From Alcanivorax profundi (lineage in GTDB: Bacteria > Pseudomonadota > Gammaproteobacteria > Pseudomonadales > Alcanivoracaceae), in assembly GCF_003597125.1 (NCBI RefSeq), contig NZ_QYYA01000006.1, positions 101,108 to 165,107 on the forward strand: a DNA stretch of 64,000 nucleotides, given 5' to 3'. Positions within the stretch are counted from its first letter, which is position 1. Each line of letters opens with the position of its first letter. Positions 17,433 through 25,421 of this stretch are shown here, piece by piece. A program made the translations under genes and the position numbers. Under the pieces are notes generated by a model that was not told the DNA's origin, made no database searches, and saw nothing but the letters and a program-made list of their open reading frames with translations.

Positions 17433-17663
17433 TTAGCTGTCGTGGCTGTCAGTGTACGGCAGCAGCGCCAGGTAGCGGGCCTGCTTGATGGCAGAGGCCA
17501 GCTGACGCTGATAGCGTGCCTTGGTGCCGGTGATACGGCTGGGCACGATTTTGCCAGTTTCGGTGATGTAGGCTTTCAGGGTGTCGAGATCTTTGTAATC
17601 GATGTACTCAACACCTTCCGCGGTAAAGCGGCAGAACTTGCGGCGGCGATAAAAACGGGCCAT
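17433..17663 (-). CDS. rpsR: 30S ribosomal protein S18
   Basis: A 76-residue S18 with the conserved [12 protein letters not shown] start and the [20 protein letters not shown] core. It pairs with S6 on the small-subunit platform. It lies between priB and rplI with 14- and 18-bp gaps. Confidence 0.98.
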   Translation of the reverse strand: MARFYRRRKFCRFTAEGVEYIDYKDLDTLKAYITETGKIVPSRITGTKARYQRQLASAIKQARYLALLPYTDSHDS

Positions 17664-17677
17664 TGGATATCTCCTGT

Positions 17678-17992
17678 TTAATCCTGATTGAGAGGTTCCA
17701 GCGTCTGGGCAATCAGCTGCAGTCGGTCCCGGGCGTCTCCCTTGTAACCAGCGCGGCTAAGGCATCCGGTTACCTTGATTCGCTGACCCTCTTTCAGGCC
17801 CTGGGCCTGTCGGGTCATCCCGCCCGCCAGAATCACGGCGATACGGGCCTGGACTTCGCGGGGGTGGCCGTCTTCCAGCTGTCGGGAGCGATGCTCCAGC
17901 CACAGCCGTTGGCGGGGTACCCCTGCCGGTGTCAGTGCCACCTTTTCAAGGCTGGCGACGATACCGGTGAGTTCGCAGCAATTGATTTCCAA
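17678..17992 (-). CDS. priB: Primosomal replication protein N (PriB)
   Basis: A 104-residue single OB-fold protein, the length of PriB. It opens [21 protein letters not shown] and is placed between rpsF and rpsR as in Escherichia coli. PriB stabilises PriA on stalled forks during replication restart. Its start is 2 bp after the rpsF stop, so translation is probably coupled. Confidence 0.93.
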   Translation of the reverse strand: MEINCCELTGIVASLEKVALTPAGVPRQRLWLEHRSRQLEDGHPREVQARIAVILAGGMTRQAQGLKEGQRIKVTGCLSRAGYKGDARDRLQLIAQTLEPLNQD

Positions 17993-17994
17993 AA

Positions 17995-18336
17995 TTAGCT
18001 GGCAGCCCCCTCCTTCTCATCGTTCTTCGCCAGCGGCGACGGCTCGGTAATAGCGTTGTCGCGACGAATCACGAGGTGACGGATTACGGCATCGTTAAAG
18101 CGGAAAGTGTTTTCCAGCTCGGCCAGGGTTTCGCCGTCACATTCGATGTTCAACATCACATAGTGGGCTTTGTGGATCTTGTTGATGGAGTAGGCCAGCT
18201 GACGGCGACCCCAATCTTCAACACGGTGGATAGTGCCTTTGCCATCGGTCACGATCGCGCTGTAACGCTCGATCATGGCGGGCACCTGCTCGCTCTGGTC
18301 CGGGTGAACCAGGAACACAACTTCGTAATGACGCAT
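17995..18336 (-). CDS. rpsF: 30S ribosomal protein S6
   Basis: A 113-residue S6 ([21 protein letters not shown] start, [19 protein letters not shown] centre) with a short acidic tail. AAGGAG precedes the start. It is the first gene of its operon, and the leader has a possible S6:S18 autoregulatory hairpin. Confidence 0.98.
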   Translation of the reverse strand: MRHYEVVFLVHPDQSEQVPAMIERYSAIVTDGKGTIHRVEDWGRRQLAYSINKIHKAHYVMLNIECDGETLAELENTFRFNDAVIRHLVIRRDNAITEPSPLAKNDEKEGAAS

Positions 18337-18339
18337 GTT

Positions 18340-18411
18340 AGCTCCTTACGGTTGAGACACCTCACGGTGTCAGATCAGCTTCCCCCGGGCCTGTCGGCAC
18401 CGCGGTGAAGC
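18340..18411 (-). promoter_or_regulatory. rpsF leader with candidate S6:S18 binding hairpin
   Basis: On the minus strand the leader contains GACACC-GTGA-GGTGTC (18356-18371) just before the AAGGAG site, and a second CACCG within CACCGCGGTG farther up. The reported S6:S18 autoregulatory motif is a stem with a conserved CACCG element near the ribosome-binding site, from memory. Position and motif fit, but the exact bulged fold was not modelled. Confidence 0.4.
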
Positions 18412-18621
18412 AAGGAGGCCTGCCCCCGGAAACCACCGGAATGCAGGAAGCGCGCGATTCTATCCCATTCGCCCCGGATAACTCAAGCCGTGTGGATTGC
18501 CAACGGTGCACAGTCCACGTATCCTCAATGAAAACAAAAACGCTACAAACGCTTACAAAAAGCGTCGTTTACCCTAAGCCTCTGATCTACAGAGGAAAAC
18601 AACAACAATCGGGATACGACC

Positions 18622-19323
18622 ATGCACTACAGAGCCCTGGCCTTTGGTCTGTGCAGCCTTAGCTTGCTGAATCCTGTTCACGCACAGGACGCCCTGCCCC
18701 CCTGCGGCAGCCCCGTGGCCGTGCCGGAAAAACCGATTCTGGAGGATTATCCGGACTATACGGACTTCCTGCTCCAGATCATGAAATACAAGCAGGCCAG
18801 CCGGGATCGGGCCAGCCACCGCAAGGTCTGCCCCACGGACTACGTGGCGCAGCACTCCGCCAGCACAGACCCCACCGTCATCGAGGGGCCCGAAACGCTC
18901 GACAGTGCGTTGGAACGAACCCCGCGCATACCGGAAATTGACTACCAGGCACATCGCACCTGGCACGACCGCTCCACATCAAGAAGCTTTGTCTTGTCTC
19001 CCTTGACTGCCCCCATCCTGTCTTCTGAGCGCCTTCGCACACTGCTGGGCAACGCCGGCACCGACGAACCTCTGATTTTGCCCATGACCGTCGTCGGTAT
19101 GCAGCTCGAGGGCCTGAACGATGGCGGCAATGCACAGCTGATCGAAGAACAAACCGCTTACCAGCAGCTGCCTTATGAGGAACGGCAAGCCGAACAGGCC
19201 TCCTACCAGCCCGTGAAGCGGGCTCAACTGGACGACCTTTACACTGACGGCAATCTGACCATCTACCTGAACAGCTCGGATGACATTTACTTTATTGAGG
19301 CGACAGCTGAGGGAGATTTTTAG
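18622..19323 (+). CDS. Secreted protein of unknown function, paralogue of the next gene
   Basis: A 233-residue protein with a signal peptide ending near PVHA-QD. I do not recognise a family. The mature part is polar and Glu/Asp-rich, with few cysteines. A central stretch (GPETLDSALERTP, later FVLSPL) aligns with GPEDLDTAISNAK and FPLDPL in the next gene, so the two are distant paralogues. The pair is separated by 2 bp and sits on the opposite strand between rpsF and rlmB, interrupting the usual block. Probably periplasmic or surface-associated. Confidence 0.75.
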   Translation: MHYRALAFGLCSLSLLNPVHAQDALPPCGSPVAVPEKPILEDYPDYTDFLLQIMKYKQASRDRASHRKVCPTDYVAQHSASTDPTVIEGPETLDSALERTPRIPEIDYQAHRTWHDRSTSRSFVLSPLTAPILSSERLRTLLGNAGTDEPLILPMTVVGMQLEGLNDGGNAQLIEEQTAYQQLPYEERQAEQASYQPVKRAQLDDLYTDGNLTIYLNSSDDIYFIEATAEGDF

Positions 19324-19325
19324 TC

Positions 19326-19916
19326 ATGCAAGGGGTCCGTCAGTGCTGCCTGGCAGTCCTGATCTTTTTGGCTATCGCCCCCCCGGCAGCGCTAGCGGCT
19401 CCCGGGCTGAGCGAGGCCCAGCAAGAGGCGCTGGATAATGCATCCGGTCCGCGCCCGGACATCCATTCGTATCAGCGCCAAGACCAATTTGTAACTGATC
19501 TCCTTGCCTGGCAAGCACGACGAGAGCAACTGAAAAAACGCCTGGAGAAAGGTGAAAGCCTCTCCGGTTCCGCTGCTGAGAACGAGCATGACTGGCATCA
19601 CGTAACAGGCCCGGAAGACCTCGACACCGCCATCAGTAACGCCAAAGGCTATCAGCAACCCAGGTACCGAGAGCTCCGTCGCTTTGATCGCACTACCCAC
19701 ATCAGCTTCCCGCTGGACCCGCTTGAACAGGAGCAGCTCGCGGACAAGGCCCTGTCGGCGGAAAATTTGCCTCAACCCACACTGGAGGAGGATATCCCCG
19801 AATCCATTCTTCAGGACAATGCTCGCTTGCAGCGGGAGATGGCCGCGAGCAAAAGCGGGCAACCTCTTCCAACCATGACGCGACAGCAGTTTGTGGGGCA
19901 CTCGGAACTACGGTGA
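19326..19916 (+). CDS. Secreted protein of unknown function, paralogue of the previous gene
   Basis: A 196-residue protein with a signal peptide ending near AALA-AP. The mature protein is hydrophilic, with a likely helical Gln/Arg/Glu-rich segment (FVTDLLAWQARREQLKKRLE, about residues 57-76). It shares the GPE-x-LD-x-A ... F-x-L-x-PL pattern with the gene upstream. Its stop is followed at once by the long palindromic repeat region that separates it from convergent rlmB. No function can be assigned. Confidence 0.75.
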   Translation: MQGVRQCCLAVLIFLAIAPPAALAAPGLSEAQQEALDNASGPRPDIHSYQRQDQFVTDLLAWQARREQLKKRLEKGESLSGSAAENEHDWHHVTGPEDLDTAISNAKGYQQPRYRELRRFDRTTHISFPLDPLEQEQLADKALSAENLPQPTLEEDIPESILQDNARLQREMAASKSGQPLPTMTRQQFVGHSELR

Positions 19917-20085
19917 GGCAGTGAACAGTTAACAGTGAATAGTGAACAGCGTCGCGATCTTGGGGTTTTGACTGTTTAAACGTATGAGGCCGCGCCCAAT
20001 GGTTGGGCGCGGCCTCATACGTTTAAAACCGCACAGCCGCTGCTCGCGCAACTGTTCACTATTCACTGTTAACTGTTAACTGCCC
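19917..20085. repeat. Nested palindrome: facing heptad arrays around a 25-bp perfect hairpin
   Basis: Outer arms are heptad arrays of about 35 bp: 19917-19951 on the plus strand (GTGAACAGTTAACAGTGAAT-type units) and its near-perfect inverse at 20049-20085. They differ at only a few bases. In the middle is a perfect hairpin (19975-20027). The right arm includes the rlmB stop codon, so the repeat supplies the end of that gene. The structure lies between two convergent genes. Confidence 0.85.
19975..20027. terminator. 25-bp perfect hairpin, likely bidirectional terminator
   Basis: Left arm 19975-19999 and right arm 20003-20027 are exact inverse copies (TTTAAACGTATGAGGCCGCG... ) around a TGG loop. 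The GC-rich core with AT-rich flanks fits a bidirectional terminator between convergent genes, although neither side has a long T-run. The arms are longer and more exact than a normal terminator needs. Confidence 0.65.
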
Positions 20086-20846
20086 CCGCCCTTCTTCTGC
20101 GCACAAACAGCAAACAACACCACCCCTGTCGCCACGGAAACATTCAGGCTTTGCACCTCGCCCGCCATGGGAATTTCCAGTAGCTGGTCACACTTGTCTT
20201 TAGTCAGCCGTTTCAAGCCAGCCCCCTCTGCGCCCATGACCACCGCCAGGGCATCCGGGGCCTGGAAATCGAACAGGGAGGTGCTTCGTGATTCCAGCGC
20301 TGTGCCGACGACCTGGACCCCGCGCTCCTTGAGCTGGTCCAGCAAGGTCGCCAGGTTACCCACCTCATAATAAGCCAGACTCTCAGCGGCCCCCACGGCG
20401 GTACGGCACGCCACCGGCGTTAGACCCGCTGCACCACGACGGGGAACAATCACCGCCTGCACCCCCGCAGCATCAGCACTGCGCAGGCAGGCGCCGAGGT
20501 TATGGGGGTCGGTGACATTTTCCAGCACCAGCAAAAACGGATTGGCCGGTTTGCCGTCCAGCCACTTCAGCAGCGCATTTTCATCTGCGGGACGACGCGG
20601 ACGGGCACGCGCCACAATCCCCTGATGCTGGGGACCGGCATGCTTCTCCAGCACCTCACGGCGGGCCCGCTGGACCGCAATCCCGACATCCCTGGCGGCC
20701 CGAATCATGGCCTCCAGCCGCGGCTCCTCGCGCTCGGCGCGGGAGTCCTGGACAAACAATTCCAGCACCGCCTCGGGGCGATGGCGCAACAGCGCCTCCA
20801 CTGCGTGGAAGCCGGAATACATCAGGGGTTTCTGGGCTTTACTCAT
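20076..20846 (-). CDS. rlmB: 23S rRNA (guanosine-2'-O-)-methyltransferase RlmB
   Basis: A 256-residue SPOUT methyltransferase that modifies G2251 of 23S rRNA. It has an N-terminal substrate-binding domain (FHAVEALLRHRPE) and a trefoil-knot domain with the NPFLLVLENVTDPHNLGACLRSADA motif, then MGAEGAGL and IPMAGEVQSLNVSVA. It lies 133 bp after rnr on the same strand, the conserved pairing. Its final codons lie inside the right heptad array. Confidence 0.95.
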   Translation of the reverse strand: MSKAQKPLMYSGFHAVEALLRHRPEAVLELFVQDSRAEREEPRLEAMIRAARDVGIAVQRARREVLEKHAGPQHQGIVARARPRRPADENALLKWLDGKPANPFLLVLENVTDPHNLGACLRSADAAGVQAVIVPRRGAAGLTPVACRTAVGAAESLAYYEVGNLATLLDQLKERGVQVVGTALESRSTSLFDFQAPDALAVVMGAEGAGLKRLTKDKCDQLLEIPMAGEVQSLNVSVATGVVLFAVCAQKKGGGS

Positions 20847-20857
20847 TGGGACGCCTG

Positions 20858-20883
20858 CACGCTACACGCACCACGCTACACGC
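20858..20883 (+). repeat. Short tandem repeat CACGCTACACGC (two copies)
   Basis: Two exact 12-bp copies with a 14-bp period lie just upstream of rlmB. Role unknown; possibly a remnant of an intergenic repeat family. Confidence 0.5.
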
Positions 20884-20903
20884 GGTGGGAAAAGAGAAAT
20901 GTG

Positions 20904-20965
20904 GGAGCTTGCCTGCAAGCGATTCGCGCCAGCGACGCGTGGCAAATCGCTTGCAGGCAAGCTCC
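20904..20965. repeat. REP-like palindrome between rnr and rlmB
   Basis: Exact inverse arms of 21 bp (20904-20924 and 20945-20965; GGAGCTTGCCTGCAAGCGATT) enclose a 20-bp spacer. The sequence resembles REP elements of pseudomonads (GGGAGCTTGCCTGCAAGCG), from memory. It could protect or terminate the rnr transcript. Confidence 0.7.
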
Positions 20966-20979
20966 TGCAGAATGAAGAC

Positions 20980-23442
20980 CTAGCTCTTCTTGCTGCGCCG
21001 GGCCGCCTTTTTACCACGGGGCGGGCCCTTGCGCTTGGCCTTCGGCTTGGGGATATCGCCCTTGGCAAGCTTTTCCCGCTCGGAGAGCCCCTTCTTGCCG
21101 CTGCTCTGGCCGGCGGCGCCCTTACCGGACGCCTTGCTGCCGCCCTTGGGGCGCCCCTTGCGGGACGGCGTCGACGACTCCAGCTGCAGGTCGATCTTGC
21201 GGTCTTCGGTATGCACTGCCGCGACCCGCACGGTGACAGAGTCGCCCAGACTGAAGCGACGCCCGCTGCTTTCGCCATTCAGGCTCATGTTCACTTCGTC
21301 AAAGTGGTAGTAATCGCTGTCCAGGTTGGCCACATGCACCAGCCCGTCAATATGCAGCTCGTTAAGCTGAACAAACAGGCCAAAGCTGGCCACGCCGCTG
21401 ATTACCCCCTCGAAGACTTCACCGATGCGCGACTCCATAAACTGGCACTTGAGCCAGGAAATCACGTCACGGGTGGCTTCATCCGCACGGCGTTCGGTCA
21501 TGGAGCATTGTTCGCCGATCACCACCATGTCTTCCTGACTATAGGGCAGGATTTTCTGACGCGGAATCTCCGGCAGGCTACCTGGATTGTCCACATGGGC
21601 GGGCAGCCCCTCGGAGCGAATCAGATAACGGATTGCCCGGTGCACCAGCAGATCCGGGTAGCGCCGGATCGGCGAGGTAAAGTGGGTATAGGCCTTGTAG
21701 GCCAACCCGAAGTGGCCCTTGTTCTCTGCTTCGTATTTGGCCTGGGTCATGGAGCGCAGCATCATGGTCTGGATCACGTTGCGATCCGGGCGCTCCAGAA
21801 TCTGTTCGCGCAGCTGCTGGAACACCGCCGGTTTCGGCGCCCCTTCGGACCAGGCAATGCTCAGCCCCAGCCCCCCGAGGAACTGCTGCAACTTGCTCAG
21901 GCGCTCTTCCTTGGGCGGCTCATGGTTACGGTACAGGGCCGGCACTCTGGCTTTTTCCAACAGCTTGGCGGCACAGATATTGGCGGCCAACATGGCCTCC
22001 TCAATCATGATATGTGCCACATTGCGCACCACCGGCACCATGCCTTCAATCTTGTGGTTTTCGTCGTAGATGATGCGGGTTTCTTCACTGTCGAAGTCGA
22101 TGGCTCCCCGCTCTTCGCGACGGCGGCGCAGGGCCAGGAACATCTCGTGATAGGCCCATAGCATGTCCAGGGACTCATCGTCCAGACTGGCCACTGTTTC
22201 CTGAGCCAACTCGGACTCCGGGTCCTCGATCATCGCGCCCACCTTGGTGTAGGTGAGACGGTGACGCGAACGCATTACGCCCTCACGGAACACAAAACCG
22301 GACAGCCGGCCATTGGCCGAGATGGTCATGTCGCAATACAGACAGAGTCGGTCCACATGGGGATTCAGGGAGCACAGCCCGTTGGACAGCGCCTCCGGCA
22401 ACATCGGAATCACCCGATTGGGGAAGTACACCGAGTTACCGCGCTTGGCCGCTTCGTTATCCAGCGCCGAGCCCGGATACACGTAATGGCTCACATCGGC
22501 GATGGCCACAATCAGGCGCCAACCGCCACGGGGACGACGCTCCACATACACCGCGTCATCGAAGTCGCGGGCATCCTCGCCATCAATGGTCACCAGCGGC
22601 AGGTCACGCAGATCCACCCGGTTGGCCTTGGCCTTGTGGGGGACGCTATCGCCAAACGCATTGGCTTGCTCTTCTACCCCGTCCGGCCATACATGGGGAA
22701 TCTCGAAACGGCGCAGGGCCACTTCGATTTCCATGCCCGCCTGGTCCGGGGTCGCAATGATTTCTTCCAGCCGAACCAGTACATGGTGATCACGACTGGG
22801 GTACTGGGTAATGGTGGCACGGACATGGTCACCCGGGTTGGGCTTGATGCCGTTCTTGTCCTCGACCAGCACTTCCTTGGTGATGCGGCGGTTTTCCGGC
22901 TCCACAAAGCTGATGCCGGCTTCCCGGTAATAGCGGCCGACCACTTCGGTGGTGGCGCGCTCGGTAATTTCGACGATGCGGGCTTCTTTCTTGCCGAAAC
23001 GATTGACCCCGGCATCACTGACCAGCACCCGATCGCCGTCCATGACCTTTTCCATCTGGCGGGGGCCGAGGAACAGGTCACTCTGGGATTTGTCATCGGG
23101 AATCAGGAAGCCAAAGCCATCCTTGTGGCCCTGGATCTTGCCTGCAATCAGGTCCATGCGGGACACCACACCAACCTTGCCGTTGCGGTTCTGTACCAGT
23201 TGAGCATCGCGCAGCATGGCGCGAATACGGCGGTCGAGACCGACCTCACCGTCCTCGCCCACCTCCAGCAGCGCAGCGATGTCTTCGAAGGCCAGGGGCT
23301 TACCCTGGTCATTGAGTACGTCCAGGATCAGCTCACGGCTGGGCACCGGGTTTTCGTACTTTTCCGCCTCTCTTTCGGCGTGGGGGTCGCGGTAACGCTT
23401 TTTTGGGGGCATTGAGGATTTTTTCGAAAAGGGATTTGACAT
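20980..23442 (-). CDS. rnr: Ribonuclease R
   Basis: An 820-residue 3'-5' exoribonuclease. The order is: helix-turn-helix and two cold-shock domains (residues about 20-220), an RNB catalytic domain with DIPLVTIDGEDARDFDDAVYV-like acid cluster (reads DLPLVTIDGEDARDFDDA), then an S1 domain (GEVFEGVISGVASFGLFV) and a Lys/Arg-rich tail after residue 765. It degrades structured RNA and takes part in rRNA and tmRNA quality control. The long basic tail, rich in Gly-Lys-Arg, is typical of RNase R. Confidence 0.97.
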   Translation of the reverse strand: MSNPFSKKSSMPPKKRYRDPHAEREAEKYENPVPSRELILDVLNDQGKPLAFEDIAALLEVGEDGEVGLDRRIRAMLRDAQLVQNRNGKVGVVSRMDLIAGKIQGHKDGFGFLIPDDKSQSDLFLGPRQMEKVMDGDRVLVSDAGVNRFGKKEARIVEITERATTEVVGRYYREAGISFVEPENRRITKEVLVEDKNGIKPNPGDHVRATITQYPSRDHHVLVRLEEIIATPDQAGMEIEVALRRFEIPHVWPDGVEEQANAFGDSVPHKAKANRVDLRDLPLVTIDGEDARDFDDAVYVERRPRGGWRLIVAIADVSHYVYPGSALDNEAAKRGNSVYFPNRVIPMLPEALSNGLCSLNPHVDRLCLYCDMTISANGRLSGFVFREGVMRSRHRLTYTKVGAMIEDPESELAQETVASLDDESLDMLWAYHEMFLALRRRREERGAIDFDSEETRIIYDENHKIEGMVPVVRNVAHIMIEEAMLAANICAAKLLEKARVPALYRNHEPPKEERLSKLQQFLGGLGLSIAWSEGAPKPAVFQQLREQILERPDRNVIQTMMLRSMTQAKYEAENKGHFGLAYKAYTHFTSPIRRYPDLLVHRAIRYLIRSEGLPAHVDNPGSLPEIPRQKILPYSQEDMVVIGEQCSMTERRADEATRDVISWLKCQFMESRIGEVFEGVISGVASFGLFVQLNELHIDGLVHVANLDSDYYHFDEVNMSLNGESSGRRFSLGDSVTVRVAAVHTEDRKIDLQLESSTPSRKGRPKGGSKASGKGAAGQSSGKKGLSEREKLAKGDIPKPKAKRKGPPRGKKAARRSKKS

Positions 23443-23538
23443 TCGTCCATCATATACTAGAATGCACGCGCTTTCGCGATGAACCGAACATGAAACGGTA
23501 AAAACTTTACCGGACTCATATACGGCTCAGCACGAAAC

Positions 23539-23625
23539 GCCGAGGTGGTGAAATTGGTAGACACGCTAGCTTCAGGTGCTAGTGGGGGCAACCCCGTGGA
23601 GGTTCAAGTCCTCTCCTCGGCACCA
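23539..23625 (+). tRNA. tRNA-Leu (anticodon CAG)
   Basis: An 87-base type II tRNA with an encoded CCA end. The acceptor arm is GCCGAGG / CCTCGGC. The D-arm region is TGGTGAAATTGGTAGACA, and the anticodon arm CTAGC-TTCAGGT-GCTAG gives anticodon CAG. The long variable arm is TGGGGGCAACCCCG and the T-arm GGAGGTTCAAGTCCTCT. It is followed by a Rho-independent terminator and an integrase gene, so it is a likely island attachment site. Confidence 0.97.
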
Positions 23626-23649
23626 AACATGACTCTTACGGAGTCCGAC

Positions 23650-23684
23650 AAAGCCCTGTAACCGTCTGGTTCAGGGCTTTTTTC
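23650..23684 (+). terminator. Terminator after tRNA-Leu
   Basis: The stem AAGCCCTG / CAGGGCTT has a 13-base loop and is followed by TTTTTT. It lies 25 bp after the tRNA. Confidence 0.85.
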
Positions 23685-23807
23685 GTTTATACTCGCTCTA
23701 ATCCCATCCGATGGAATCCAACCAGATACCAGCATTTCTGTTGGTACTTATGTTGGCACTGCCCTGCTGGCCTCTTTCAGATACCAACAACGCCCAAGGA
23801 ACAGGAA

Positions 23808-25163
23808 ATGAGCAAGAATGCGATGGAAAAGCTGTCGGCCCTTGAGATCAAAAAGGCCAAACCGAAAGACAAAACCTACAAGCTTGCTGACGGTGGCGGG
23901 CTCTACTTACAGATCTCTCCTGATGGAGGAATGTACTGGCGCTATCAGTACCGCTTCCTAGGTAAGCAGAAATCCTTGGCACTTGGGGTGTATCCCGAAA
24001 TCTCCCTCAAGGCCGCCCGAAAAGCTCACAAAGACGCGCGGCTCAAACTTGCCGACAACATTGACCCTAGCGAAGCTCGCCGCCAGGAGAAACTGGCTCG
24101 CACCGAAGCCCAGGCCAACAGTTTCGAGGCTGTTGCCCAGGAATGGCTGGTGCGCCAGCAGGTAGCCCCCGAAACAGACAAGAAAAATCGCTGGCTCATG
24201 GAAACCTTCGCCTTTCCTTATATAGGACACAGGCCTATTGCCGACATATCCCCCCGAGAACTGCTGGATGTCCTCCGCCGAGTCGAGTCAACCGGCAAGC
24301 TGGAAACAGCTCAACGCCTGAAGACAAAGTGCGGCCAGGTCTTCCGCCATGCAATCATTGAGGGAAAAGCCGAAATCGATCCCACGGCAAGCTTGCGAGG
24401 AGCGCTCAAGTCACCCAAGGTAAAACACCGCGCCGCCATCACCGACCCTTCCCGGTTGGGAAAGCTGCTACGGGACATGCAAGCGTCCACAGCAGGCCCA
24501 GTGGTGAAAACCGCCCTGCTTCTGACCCCCATCTTATTCCAGCGCCCAGGCGAAATCCGGCAAATGGAATGGTCCGAGATCAACTGGGAAGAGCAGCGCT
24601 GGGAGATCCCTGCCGACAAGATGAAAATGCGCCATCCCCACATAGTACCACTACCGCAGCAAGCCATGGCGTTACTACAGGATATCCACCTGTTTACCGG
24701 ACGCGGCAAATACGTTTTTCCGTCGCAACGAGGGGCAAGCCGCTGTCTATCCGAGAATGGCGTCCGAGTGGCCCTTCGGGATATGGGCTACGGCAACGAT
24801 GACGTAACCCCCCATGGCTTCCGAGCAACAGCCCGGACAATCTTGGACGAAGTACTGGGCTATAGGATTGAGTGGATCGAGCACCAACTGGCTCATGCCG
24901 TCAAAGACCCCAATGGTACCGCCTATAATAGAACCAGCTTCCTGAGTCAGCGCACCAAAATGATGCAGGAGTGGGCCAACTACCTAGACGCCCTTCGAGA
25001 TGGGAAACAATTTGAACGGGCGGGAACAACCCCAGAAACTCAATACAGCCTTAGCTGCGAATCGACTGAAAAAGAGAATGGCAATCTAAAGAAGGATGGC
25101 AAGAAAAGCTTTACAGCTTTATTTAGCAATTATGCATCCCAGGAAAAACCCACATCTGATTAG
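23808..25163 (+). CDS. Tyrosine recombinase / P4-type integrase (DUF4102 N-terminus)
   Basis: A 451-residue integrase. The N-terminal arm (LADGGGLYLQISPDGGMYWR, residues 27-46) is the DUF4102 arm-binding domain of P4-like integrases, then a core-binding domain to about residue 200. The catalytic set is R246 (FQRPGEIRQMEW), H336-x-x-R339 (TPHGFRATA), H363 (LAHAV) and nucleophile Y373. It would recombine a circular island into the tRNA-Leu gene 183 bp upstream. The tail after residue 400 is longer than usual and low in complexity. No excisionase gene was recognised nearby. Confidence 0.95.
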   Translation: MSKNAMEKLSALEIKKAKPKDKTYKLADGGGLYLQISPDGGMYWRYQYRFLGKQKSLALGVYPEISLKAARKAHKDARLKLADNIDPSEARRQEKLARTEAQANSFEAVAQEWLVRQQVAPETDKKNRWLMETFAFPYIGHRPIADISPRELLDVLRRVESTGKLETAQRLKTKCGQVFRHAIIEGKAEIDPTASLRGALKSPKVKHRAAITDPSRLGKLLRDMQASTAGPVVKTALLLTPILFQRPGEIRQMEWSEINWEEQRWEIPADKMKMRHPHIVPLPQQAMALLQDIHLFTGRGKYVFPSQRGASRCLSENGVRVALRDMGYGNDDVTPHGFRATARTILDEVLGYRIEWIEHQLAHAVKDPNGTAYNRTSFLSQRTKMMQEWANYLDALRDGKQFERAGTTPETQYSLSCESTEKENGNLKKDGKKSFTALFSNYASQEKPTSD

Positions 25164-25421
25164 TCGCCACTCCGATCTTTACCAAACACTCGTAGCTCGA
25201 AATCACCGGGTGCAAGTAACAACACAGACTTTCAGCCGAAAAATCGCAAAAAAATGGAACCCTAACCCTTCGTGGGCGGCAGCATAACGCAGGCCTGCAA
25301 AGCAAGTCATTGAGCATAGTCCCCAGGCATCCAAAAGCGTCCTAGCCCGTCTAAGATACCGCCCTATTTGGTCAACATCCCGATCAGAAGCGCAGCCAGC
25401 CCATCCCTTGCATGTAACGGC
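25164..25421. other. Gap between integrase and thiolase operon; no gene seen
   Basis: 258 bp between convergent genes. It has no clear hairpin with a T-run. A single half-operator, TATTTGGTCAAC (25366-25377), resembles half of the palindromes found farther right, but it has no second half. Confidence 0.5.

Noticed and set aside
22261-23415. 384-codon plus-strand frame over rnr
   Set aside because: Shadow of the RNase R gene; no start signal and no recognisable domain.
25366-25377. Fifth copy of the 18-bp operator
   Set aside because: Only one half (TATTTGGTCAAC) is present, and it lies downstream of a convergent operon, not at a promoter.
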